Source: Streptomyces sp. R302
GTDB taxonomy: Bacteria; Actinomycetota; Actinomycetes; Streptomycetales; Streptomycetaceae
Direction of reading: 5' to 3'
Assembly: GCF_012927245.1 (NCBI RefSeq)
Contig: NZ_JABBGE010000006.1
Location: 394,866 to 458,865, forward strand
Length of the DNA: 64,000 nucleotides
This document shows positions 8,027 through 17,000 of this stretch, piece by piece; the first letter of the stretch is position 1; each line of letters starts with the position of its first letter. The position numbers were made by a program, and so were the translations under genes. The notes beneath the pieces are model-generated. The model was not told the origin of the DNA. It made no database searches and worked only from the letters and a program-made list of their open reading frames with translations.

Positions 8027-9238
8027 ATGACGTTTCGACAGTCCAGCAAGTTGAAGGACGTGTGCTACGAGATCCGTGGCCCGGTCGTCGACCAGGCCAA
8101 CGCCCTGGAGGAGGCGGGTCACAGCGTCCTGCGGCTGAACACCGGCAACCCCGCGCCGTTCGGCTTCGAGGTGCCGGAGGAGATCCTCCAGGACATCATC
8201 CGCAACCTGCCCCGCGCGCACGGCTACAGCGACTCCCGGGGCATCCTCCCGGCCCGGCGCGCGGTGATGCAGTACTACCAGCAGCGCGGCGTCACGGGCG
8301 TGACCGTCGACGACGTCTACCTCGGCAACGGCGCCTCCGAGCTGATCCAGATGGCCGTGCAGGCGCTGGTGGACGACGGCGACGAGGTCCTCGTGCCGAT
8401 GCCCGACTACCCGCTCTGGACGGCGGTGGTGCGCTTCGCCGGCGGCCGGGCCGTGCACTACCTGTGCGACGAGGACGCGGACTGGTTCCCCGACCTCGAC
8501 GACATCGCGTCGAAGATCACCGACCGCACCAAAGCCATCGTCGTCATCAACCCCAACAACCCGACGGGCGCGGTCTATTCGAAGGAGCTCCTGGAGGGCA
8601 TCCTCGAACTCGCCCGCCGCCACGGCCTGATGGTGCTGGCCGACGAGATCTACGACAAGATCCTCTACGACGACGCCGAGCACCACTGCCTGGCCGCGCT
8701 GAGCGACGACGTGCTGACGCTGACCTTCAACGGCCTGTCCAAGTCCTACCGGGTGGCCGGGTTCCGCAGCGGCTGGCTGGTCGTCTCCGGCCCCAAGGAC
8801 CGGGCCGCGGACTACCTGGAGGGCCTGACCATGCTGGCCGGCATGCGCCTGTGCCCCAACGTGCCCGCGCAGTACGCCGTCCAGGCCGCGCTCGGCGGCC
8901 GCCAGTCGATCCACGACCTGACCCTGCCGAACGGCAGGCTCACCGAGCAGCGCGACGTCGCCTGGCAGGCGCTGAACGAGATCCCGGGCGTCAGCTGCGT
9001 CAAGCCCAAGGGGGCCCTGTACGCCTTCGCCAGGCTGGACCCGGCCGTGCACAAGATCGTCGACGACGAACGGCTCGTGCTCGACCTGCTGCTGCGCGAG
9101 AAGATCCACATCGTGCAGGGCACCGGCTTCAACTGGCCGCGCCCCGACCACTTCCGCTTCGTCACGCTGCCGCGCGCCGACGAGCTGGAGACCGCGATCA
9201 ACCGCATCGGCCGCTTCCTCGCCACGTACCGTCAGTAG
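8027..9238 (+). CDS. alaA: Pyridoxal-phosphate aminotransferase, AlaA type
   Basis: A 403-residue fold-type I aminotransferase that closely resembles glutamate-pyruvate aminotransferase AlaA. Visible features are RLNTGNPAPFGFEVP, the SDSRGILPARRAV segment, the Asn of INPNNPTGAVYSKEL, the Asp of LADEIYDKILYD and the PLP lysine in FNGLSKSYRVAGFRSGW. The expected reaction is interconversion of pyruvate plus glutamate with alanine plus 2-oxoglutarate. The second ATG (MTFRQSSKLK) is chosen because GGGAGG lies 6-7 bp upstream; an ATG 33 bp earlier is possible. Its end overlaps the convergent HutD-like gene by 7 bp. Confidence 0.85.
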   Translation: MTFRQSSKLKDVCYEIRGPVVDQANALEEAGHSVLRLNTGNPAPFGFEVPEEILQDIIRNLPRAHGYSDSRGILPARRAVMQYYQQRGVTGVTVDDVYLGNGASELIQMAVQALVDDGDEVLVPMPDYPLWTAVVRFAGGRAVHYLCDEDADWFPDLDDIASKITDRTKAIVVINPNNPTGAVYSKELLEGILELARRHGLMVLADEIYDKILYDDAEHHCLAALSDDVLTLTFNGLSKSYRVAGFRSGWLVVSGPKDRAADYLEGLTMLAGMRLCPNVPAQYAVQAALGGRQSIHDLTLPNGRLTEQRDVAWQALNEIPGVSCVKPKGALYAFARLDPAVHKIVDDERLVLDLLLREKIHIVQGTGFNWPRPDHFRFVTLPRADELETAINRIGRFLATYRQ

Positions 9239-9813
9239 CCGGACCCCGGCGCGAGGTCCGCCCACAGCGCGACGGCGTCGGAGGAGAGGGGCACGACCTC
9301 GCCACCGGCGCCTTCCGCCTCTCCCCACCACACGCCCTGCCCCGCGGACGCCGGGGGCTCCTCCCCGCCGACGCGCCAGTGCCCGCGCCGCACGAGGAGC
9401 ACCCCGGCGTGGCCGGCCGGCGGCGCGACGGCGCCGGTGACGCGTTCCACCCGGACCGTCCGGCGCCCCCGCCGCACCATGAGGTTCAGCACGCGACAGG
9501 CGCCACCGGGCGGCGCGGCCGCCAGTTCGGCGGTCAGTTCCAGGTCGCCGGGGAAGGCGAGCGGCTCCTCCGGCCGCGCCGTCCGGTCGAAACCCCCCGG
9601 CGCCGTCAGACGTACGCCCCCGCCTTCGAGCAGCGTGAAGGTCCTGTCGACCCCGGGGAACGCCGAGAACGGCCCGTCCGCCTCGATGTCGGCCACGCTC
9701 GCCCGCCACTCGAAGTCCGCTGCGCCCTCCGGCCAGGACACGATCTCCCGCGTCACACCCCCGCCGTTGCGCCACCGGCCCGCCGCCAGGGACTCGACAT
9801 CGAAACGGTGCAT
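9232..9813 (-). CDS. HutD/Ves-like cupin protein
   Basis: A 193-residue protein with the HutD/Ves signature: RWRNGGGVTREIVSWP near the N-terminus, FEWRASVADIEADGPFSAFP, and FTLLEGGGVRL. The fold is a two-domain cupin; in other bacteria such genes sit with histidine utilisation, but no hut genes are near here. The ATG at 9813 is taken because the region upstream of it is low-complexity. Its 3' end overlaps the aminotransferase gene by 7 bp. Confidence 0.8.
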   Translation of the reverse strand: MHRFDVESLAAGRWRNGGGVTREIVSWPEGAADFEWRASVADIEADGPFSAFPGVDRTFTLLEGGGVRLTAPGGFDRTARPEEPLAFPGDLELTAELAAAPPGGACRVLNLMVRRGRRTVRVERVTGAVAPPAGHAGVLLVRRGHWRVGGEEPPASAGQGVWWGEAEGAGGEVVPLSSDAVALWADLAPGSGY

Positions 9814-9892
9814 AGGGCTGACTCCTGGGCTGGCGCGGGCGGTCGAAGGGCCGCAGGATCCTAACCCGCGCGCCCCGGACCCCCGGCCGCCA

Positions 9893-9926
9893 CGCGCTTC
9901 GATCGAACGCGCGTATCGGTTAACCG
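9893..9926. promoter_or_regulatory. Two palindromes upstream of the hydrolase-caspase operon
   Basis: TTCGATCGAA (9898-9907) and CGGTTAACCG (9917-9926) are perfect 10-bp palindromes with centres 19 bp apart, about 75-100 bp before the GTG at 10002. The spacing of nearly two helical turns suits a dimeric regulator or promoter-operator. The whole 9814-10001 gap holds no other gene. Confidence 0.4.
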
Positions 9927-10001
9927 CCTTGGAGAAATGCGGCATGATGGAGCCTCAGGTCTTCTGGTCCGGCGCTTCGGCCGGGGCACGAGGGGGGCGC
10001 A

Positions 10002-10871
10002 GTGTCGCGTGTAGTCGTCTGTCACGGCATCGGTTACCAGTACAAGCACGCCGAGACGATGCTGACCGAGTGGTACGACGCCCTGCGCGTCGGCATGACG
10101 GATGCCGCGCATCCGGTGCCGGACCCGGCGGAGGTGGCCGCCGTGTACTACGGCAGTTGCTTCCGCAGCCGGGACACCAAGAGCGGCGGTGCCGACGACG
10201 AGCTGGCGGACATCCCCTCGTACCAGATCGGTGACGTGCGCGACCCGTTCGAACTGGAACTCCTGGAGGCGTTCGCCGAGGGGACCGACGCCCCCCTGGC
10301 CGACGGCAAGGGCCTCGGACAGATCGCCCTGCGCCGCCTGGAGCGGTACGAGGGGCTCGGCAAGCCCATGGGGCGTACCGTCATCTGGATGATCCGGCAG
10401 GTGCGCCGGTACCTGGACGCCTCCGACACCGTGCGGGCGTGCGCGCAGCAGCGCTTCGCCCGGGTCGTGACCCCGGACACGCGGGTCGTCATCGGGCACT
10501 CCCTCGGCTCCGTCGTGGCCTACGAGGCGCTGCGCGCCCACCCCGAGTGGAACGTGCACACCTTCATCAGCCTCGGCTCCCCCCTGGGGCTGCGCGCGGT
10601 CCAGGACCGCCTGCTGCCGTCGCCTCCCTCCGCGGGCGACGCGCTGCCGCCCGTCGAGCGCTGGGTCAACGTGGCCGCCAAGGACGATCCCATCGCCCTG
10701 GTCAAGCACCTCGCGCCCGCCTTCGGCGACGTCGACGACCAGCCCGTCGTCAACCTCCCCTGGCACAAGCCGGGCAAGTACTTCTTCGGCAGCCACTCCG
10801 TGCTCCGCTACCTCACGACCGAAGAGGTGGCCGACGCCGTCGCCAGGGCGCTGCCGGCCGCCGACCGGTGA
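10002..10871 (+). CDS. Alpha/beta hydrolase of the caspase-NTPase operon
   Basis: A 289-residue lipase-like serine hydrolase. The N-terminal VVVCHGIGYQYKHAE is the oxyanion region. The nucleophile elbow GHSLGS puts Ser at 167; the acid is probably Asp228 or Asp229 (AAKDDP) and the base His265 (GSHSVLRYL). There is no signal peptide, so it acts in the cytosol, possibly on lipids, a peptide or a nucleotide-derived substrate. AGGGGGG precedes the GTG start. Its stop overlaps the start of the caspase gene (GTGA), so the proteins are made together. The location as first gene of the operon suggests an effector or processing role. Confidence 0.8.
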   Translation: MSRVVVCHGIGYQYKHAETMLTEWYDALRVGMTDAAHPVPDPAEVAAVYYGSCFRSRDTKSGGADDELADIPSYQIGDVRDPFELELLEAFAEGTDAPLADGKGLGQIALRRLERYEGLGKPMGRTVIWMIRQVRRYLDASDTVRACAQQRFARVVTPDTRVVIGHSLGSVVAYEALRAHPEWNVHTFISLGSPLGLRAVQDRLLPSPPSAGDALPPVERWVNVAAKDDPIALVKHLAPAFGDVDDQPVVNLPWHKPGKYFFGSHSVLRYLTTEEVADAVARALPAADR

Positions 10872-13800
10872 CGACGGCTCCGTACCCGGGCGGCGGTCCG
10901 GCGGACCTCGTCCGGGTGGCGCTCGTCTCCGGGACCAGTACGTTCGGGGAAGGGTTGAAGCCGCTGGCGCGCGTGCCCGACGAGCTGCGGATGATGCGGG
11001 CCGTCCTGGCGGAGGCCGGCTTCACGATCCATCGCTGCTCGCAGACCGACCCCGGGGTCGCGGACCTGGAGCACGGCTTCGAGACGGCCCTGGAGGGCGA
11101 CGACGGCACACCCCCCGACGTCCTGCTGTTCTACTACTCGGGACACGGCGTCGACATCGGCAACCGGGACGGCCTGCTCGCCGCCCACGACAGCACGAGC
11201 ACCCGGCGGGCGAGCATGCTGGACGTCGCCAAGCTCATGTCGATCATCCTTCCCGGCACCGACGGCCGGCCCCGCCCGCGCGAGGTCGTCGTCCTGTTCG
11301 ACGCCTGCCGCTCGGGCCTGGCGATCGAACGGCTGGCTGAGGAGGTGCGCAAGCAGGGCGCCAAGAGTGCCGACCTGCCGCTGCTCACCCTGATCAGCTC
11401 CACGGACGGCACCACCGACGCCCGGCAGATGCACTTCGCAGACGCCTTCGCGGGCGCCCTGCGCAACACCCGCGCCGGCGACGACGAGGAGTACCTCGGT
11501 GCCTACAAGCTCTTCGCGGAGCTGAAGGACCGCATGCGGAAGGGGTCCGAGAACCCCGGGGAGCCCCAGCTGCCCGACTGGTTCCCCCCTCGCGAGGAGA
11601 CCCGGGCCTTCCGCAACCCCCGGCACAACCCCCGCCGCCCGGTCCGGCGCCCTCCCGAGGCGAACGACCGCAACGGCTGGATCTTCTGCGGGCGCACCCG
11701 AGCCGTCCAGGACGTCACCTCCCACCTGGTCGGAGCGCCGACGGCGGAGCCGGGAGCGCCGCTCGTCGTCACCGGCGGACAGGGCTCCGGGAAGTCCGTA
11801 CTGCTCGACTGGATCCACGTCTCGTCGTCCCCGGAGCATCCGCTGCCGACCGGGACGCGGGCGCCCGCCGCCGCGCCCGGCGGCTGCGTCGACCTGCTCC
11901 TCGACGTCCGCGGCCAGAGCGTGGCCACCGTCATGTCCAGGCTGGCCCGCCTCGCCCCGGCCTGCCAGGACGACGGCGTCGACCTGGTGGAGGCCCTCGG
12001 CGACCGGGGACTCCGCCTCGTCTTCGACTCGGTGGACGCGAGCCAGGAACCCGAACTCCTCCACAGCACCCTCCTCGTCCCCCTGGCCGCACAGCCCCGG
12101 ACCCGGGTCGTCATGGCCACCAGCGACGTGCCGGACGGCTTCGCGGGGCCGGTCGTCGACCTCGACGCGGACGACTACTTCGACGAGGCCGACCTGGTCG
12201 AGCTCGTGGAACACGTCCTCAGGAACCGCGCGGGCACCCGGTGGTCGACGACGAGCGCCCTGTCGGTGCGCGCCATCGCGCTCGCCACGGCCGCGGCCGC
12301 CGGCCGGTCCTGGCTCCGCGCCTACCTCTTCGCCGTCGACACCAGCGGACAGGACCCCGCGACCGCCCGGGTCCAGGCCGAGCGGTCCAACACCGACCTC
12401 TTCCTCGACGCGCTCCGACGGCTCAGCCGCGACCGCGACGACGACGATCCCTCCTGGGCCCGCGACCTGCTCCTGCCGGTGGCCCTGGCGCACGGCGCCG
12501 GGCTCCCCGCCGACGGACGGCTGTGGGCCGCGGTGGTCCGCAAGGCCGGCAGACCCGGGGCGGGCCCGACGGACATCGCCGACGTGCGCGCGGAGGCGAG
12601 GGACCACCTCGATGCCCCGGAGGACGGTATGAACGGTCACGGATGGAGGCTCACCCGCCCGCCGACCGCCGGCTACCTGGCCGAGTCCGCCGACACGCGC
12701 CGGTACCACGAGTGGTTCGTCCAGGCCATGACCGAGCAGCTCCCCCTGCTGCCGTCCGGACAGCGCGACTGGTCCGGCGCCGACCAGTACACCCGTGAGC
12801 ACCTCCCGCACCACGCACGCCTCGCCGGCCTCCTCGACGCGCTCCTGGACGACCCGGAGTTCCTGCTCGCCATGAACGGCGAGGCGCTGTACCGGACCCT
12901 TGGCCACCTCCAGGAGTCCACCGACGACCGGGCGGCCAGGGTCCGTTCGCTGTGCCGGGAGCTGACGGGCTCGCGATGGCAGCCCGACGGGCACACCCTG
13001 GCCCGGCTCGCGCTCCACGCCCAGGTGCGCTCCCTGGACGAACTCGCCCGGCGGGCCCGGGCGTACGCCTCGGGCTGGCAGGCCGTGACCGTCGACTGCC
13101 GGCCGCCGTCCCCGCGCCCGGAGCCGAGGCACCGCGGCCTCCCGGAGGACCGGAGCGTCAAGATGGTCCACTGCCTGCCCGACGGCGGCGAACTGGCGCT
13201 GACCGGCAGCACCGTCCTCCACCGGGCGGGCGATGCCGAAGACACCGCCTGGACCGTGTTCGAGCCCGAATCGGTGCCGAGTCGCGCGGAGGCCCCGCCG
13301 CGGATCACCACCTCCTCGGTCATCGAACTCCAGGGTCTGCCCGCGCTGTTCGCCGGTGACCTCTACGGCGGGGCATGGATCTCGGTCCTGGGCGACCGCA
13401 GGGGGGCGGAGATCCCGGGTCTGGACCTCCCCGGTCCCGTCCACAGCTGCCTCCAGGTCGGGCCGGACCTGCTGGTCGTCGGGAGCGAGGGCTGGCACCG
13501 GCGGAGGGCGAAGGTCACCGGCGGGCGCGTCGACCGGCCGGGGCTGCGCCTGGGCGGAGCCACGGCCGCGGTGACCGCGGCCGGCATCCGGGTGGCGGCG
13601 CGCACGGCCCGGGAGGTGGTCGTGTGGGACGACGAGGGACAGCGCCTGCACACCTTCGAACCTCCGCAGAAACGCGGCCTGGTGAAGATCGCCTCCGACG
13701 CCCACGGCATCTACACGGGGGCCGGGGACGGTTCGGTCTGGTGGACGGCCTGGGACGGCCGCTCCCGCCGCTGGATCACGGACCACGCGAGCGGCGTCGG

Positions 13801-14002
13801 CGAACTGCGCCTGTGCACCGCGGGCCGCACGCAGGTGCTGGTCAGCGCGGGCGTCCACGGCGACATCCGGCTCACGTCCCCCACCGGTACGGGTCCGGCC
13901 CGGCACGTCGACATCGGGCTCGACGTCCACTCGGTGGACCTGCACCGGGACGGCCGGATCCTCGTCGGCACCGCCGAGGGCCTGGTCCGCATCACGCCAT
14001 GA
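10868..14002 (+). CDS. Caspase-NTPase-beta-propeller fusion
   Basis: A 1044-residue three-part protein. Residues 15-230 form a C14 caspase-like domain with catalytic His93 (YYSGHGVD) and Cys147 (FDACRSG). Residues 270-470 form a P-loop NTPase with Walker A GGQGSGKS ending at Ser310 and a Walker B-like LRLVFDSVD. A helical part follows, and residues 750-1044 are repeated beta-strand blades (SVWWTAWDG, DIRLTSPTGTG, RILVGTAEGL) that look like a WD40-type propeller. The layout matches STAND-like signalling proteins, in which ligand sensing drives oligomerisation and protease activation. The GTG at 10868 overlaps the hydrolase stop. The next gene is a very large P-loop protein 33 bp downstream. 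Confidence 0.85.
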   Translation: MTTAPYPGGGPADLVRVALVSGTSTFGEGLKPLARVPDELRMMRAVLAEAGFTIHRCSQTDPGVADLEHGFETALEGDDGTPPDVLLFYYSGHGVDIGNRDGLLAAHDSTSTRRASMLDVAKLMSIILPGTDGRPRPREVVVLFDACRSGLAIERLAEEVRKQGAKSADLPLLTLISSTDGTTDARQMHFADAFAGALRNTRAGDDEEYLGAYKLFAELKDRMRKGSENPGEPQLPDWFPPREETRAFRNPRHNPRRPVRRPPEANDRNGWIFCGRTRAVQDVTSHLVGAPTAEPGAPLVVTGGQGSGKSVLLDWIHVSSSPEHPLPTGTRAPAAAPGGCVDLLLDVRGQSVATVMSRLARLAPACQDDGVDLVEALGDRGLRLVFDSVDASQEPELLHSTLLVPLAAQPRTRVVMATSDVPDGFAGPVVDLDADDYFDEADLVELVEHVLRNRAGTRWSTTSALSVRAIALATAAAAGRSWLRAYLFAVDTSGQDPATARVQAERSNTDLFLDALRRLSRDRDDDDPSWARDLLLPVALAHGAGLPADGRLWAAVVRKAGRPGAGPTDIADVRAEARDHLDAPEDGMNGHGWRLTRPPTAGYLAESADTRRYHEWFVQAMTEQLPLLPSGQRDWSGADQYTREHLPHHARLAGLLDALLDDPEFLLAMNGEALYRTLGHLQESTDDRAARVRSLCRELTGSRWQPDGHTLARLALHAQVRSLDELARRARAYASGWQAVTVDCRPPSPRPEPRHRGLPEDRSVKMVHCLPDGGELALTGSTVLHRAGDAEDTAWTVFEPESVPSRAEAPPRITTSSVIELQGLPALFAGDLYGGAWISVLGDRRGAEIPGLDLPGPVHSCLQVGPDLLVVGSEGWHRRRAKVTGGRVDRPGLRLGGATAAVTAAGIRVAARTAREVVVWDDEGQRLHTFEPPQKRGLVKIASDAHGIYTGAGDGSVWWTAWDGRSRRWITDHASGVGELRLCTAGRTQVLVSAGVHGDIRLTSPTGTGPARHVDIGLDVHSVDLHRDGRILVGTAEGLVRITP

Positions 14003-14035
14003 ACCGCACGCATACGGGGAGTCGAGGAGTCGAGT

Positions 14036-17000
14036 GTGAGCGACGAGAAGCAGAGCGCGCCCGCGGCCGTCAGGGAGTCGTCCCTGGCACATGAACTGCA
14101 CATGGCGCTCCACGCGCTGGCCACCGACCTGGCGACCTCCGCCGTCGACCGGGTCCGCGCCGAGTCCCGGCTCCGCACGGTCGTCGACCTCGGAAAGCGG
14201 TCCCTGGACGGCGGGATCCCCCTCCCCCGGCGCCCCTTCGACTTCTCCGGCGAGGAGAAGCCCATCGGCCCCGGCGCGCTGGTGTTCGAGTACGCGGGTG
14301 AGGGCGCCACGCACCTGGAAGAGGTCCTCGGCGAGCTCGACGCCGGGCTGCTGGACGAGCTCTTCCGGCTGGTGGCCCGGGCCGACGACGTGAAGCCCGG
14401 CGGCGGAATCCCCGGGCCGAGGCCGGTGGGCGGGATGCCCCTGCTCCTCGCACCGGTGGACGACTGGTACGTCATCGCCGGCGCGGACCTCGTGCCGGCC
14501 GCCCGTGACGGGGCGCCGGCCTCCTCGCCGCTCCCCGACTCCGCGGCGGTCGACCGGGCTCTGCTCGCGGCGGAGCCCCTCGTGGCGGCGGTGGGCCGGA
14601 AGCCCGCCGGAGAAGCGCACCCGCGCGTCGACGCCCCGTACGTGCTCAGCCCCTCGACGGTCGCCCCGGACTCCGCGCCGCCGGCCGTCGCCCTGTCCTG
14701 GATCGCCGCCGAGGGCGGTCTCCCGGACCTCGGCACCCTGGGCGTCCTCGCCCTGGCGGGCCTCTCGCAGGACGGCGACTGGCTGCCTCCGGCCGGTCTC
14801 GAAGACGCGCGGGCGACCGCCGCCGAAGCCGGGCTCGACGTCCTGTGGCGGGCCGCCGACGGCTGGCGGCTGCACCGGGCGGGCGCCGTGGAGTCCGACG
14901 CCGAACCGACGCTGCTCGGAGCCGCCCGGCTGCTCTGGGGCGAGGAGTGGGACGCCGCGGTGGGCCGCCGGGCCGCGCAGGTCCTCGACGAGGAGGGGTG
15001 GCGGATCCTCCACGCGACCGGGGCCCGCGACTCCGAGCCGGGGTGGAGCGGACCCGCGGACGCGCGCCTGGTCGCATTCGAGCGTTCCTCCTTCCTCCTC
15101 CAGCGCTATCACCAGCGGCCCCTGTCCCGGGTGATCCAGTCCGGAGCGCGCAACAGCGGCAAGACGGTCTGCGCCCAGCAGGTGGTGCGGCAGCTGGAGG
15201 CCGCCGGCTGGCAGACCGTCGTCCTGTCGCCCGACAGCCACCAACTCCCCTCGGACGGCGACCTGTTGCCCGTGGTGCGCGCCGCGCTGACCGCCGCCGG
15301 CGTCGACACCGGACGCCGGAAGGCGCTCGTGGTCCTGGAGGGCCTCCACGCCCTGGAGGACGGCAACATCGGCGAGGCCCTGGAGTGCCTGGGCGGGCTG
15401 ACGGTGGGCGTGCTCGCGCTGACCCGGTACGTCGACGGGGCCACCAACCGCTGGGAGAACCACGGGGTGACCGCCTACGTCACCCTGGTGCCGCCCGAGG
15501 ACGTCCCCGACCTGGCCCGGCGGATGATCCGCCAGGCGCCCGGGGAGTACCGGGTCCGCGCCGACGACACGGCGTCGGTCGACCTGGCCGTCGAGGCGTG
15601 CCACGGGGACCTCGGCGTCCTCGCCGACCTGCTGCGCGAGGAACCCGCCGACAAGCCGGCCGCCGCCGGGACCCTCCCCGACAAGGGCCTCGGGGCCGGC
15701 CGCGTACGGGCTCGGGCGCAGGCCCTCTGTGACGGCCTCGACGACGAGGCCCGGGCCGCCGTGTACCTGCTGGCCGCCGTGTCCTGGCTGGACGACGGGG
15801 TCCCGGTCGCCCGGGTGGCGGCCGTACCCGAGGAGACCCGGCGGGCGCTCGGCGTCGTCGTCCACCAGGGGCTGGCGCGGATCCCCAGCACCGTCCGGAC
15901 GGAGGCGCTGATCGCCGCCGCGAGCCCCGACGGCCTCGACGCCTTCCCCGCCCGCCTCGAAGCGTACGTGGTGGGCCTCTTCCGGGACGACGACCAGCCG
16001 CGCCTCGACGCGCTGCTGCGCAAGTGCGCGGCGTACGCGCCGGAACGGCTCGCGCTGCTCCTGAAGCTGCCCTCGGTCCGCGAGGCGATCACCGACTGGG
16101 CCGCCCGGGCGCATCCGCGCAAGGCCCTGCAGGTGCTGCGGCTGTGCCGGCGCAACAGCGACGCCGACTGGACGGCCGCCGCGCTCCCGGCCGTCCTGCA
16201 ACACCTCAGGCGCGTCGACGATCTGACGGTGCGTGACCTGACGTTCGGTCTCTCCGCCCTGTGGGACGACGAGTTCCGGCTGTCGGAGACGACCGAGCCG
16301 GCGGACCTGGTGGCGTGGGTCGGCGCGCCCGACGGCGGCCTGGACACGGTCCTCGGACGGCCCTCCAGCCTCACGGACCGGCACCACCTCGTCGGCGCCC
16401 TGCTCAAGCTGGCGGGTGAGGGCACCACGCCGACGGCGACGGTCTGCGACTGGCTCGAAGCGCGCACCGAGGAACTGGCCCGCGACGCCGATCCCGCGAA
16501 CCACCGGGACCTCATCGCCGTACGGCGCATGGACGACCTGATCTTCGCCAAGTCGCGGCAGGCCCGTGAGGACAATCCGGCGACGGCGCTGCGCCCCTTC
16601 TTCAAGCCCGCGCAGCGCCTCCTGGAGGTCAAGCCCACCAAGGACAGGTCCCTGGCCGCGATCCTCTCCTGGATCTCGCTGAGCCTCCACTTCGAGGGCA
16701 CGGGCGACTGGGACAAGATCATCGAGGACTACAAGTCGCAGCTCCAGGCGGCGCTCGCGCACTCGGACGCCATCCAGATCAGCCAGGCCCTGTTCGACCT
16801 CGCGCAGAGCAACCGCGGGCTGTGCAACCGGCTGCTCAACCATCTGAAGTTCGGGCGCACCCTGGTGCCCGTGGTGAAGGCGGCGCCGCCCGCCGAGGCC
16901 GCCATCCTCATCTCGACGGTCCGCAACATCCACGGCGGCACCCTGCGTACGCTCCTGTACCAGGAGAACCGCGACGGCGACCTGATCGCCGACACCCGGC

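Noticed and set aside
9814..10001. A possible left end of a mobile element before the caspase operon
   Set aside because: No tRNA-like or repeat sequence matching the 20.7 and 60.5 kb repeats is visible there.
10868..14002. Reading the caspase protein as an ordinary metacaspase of host metabolism
   Set aside because: Fusion to a P-loop NTPase and propeller and coupling to a hydrolase and a giant P-loop gene fit a signalling system better.
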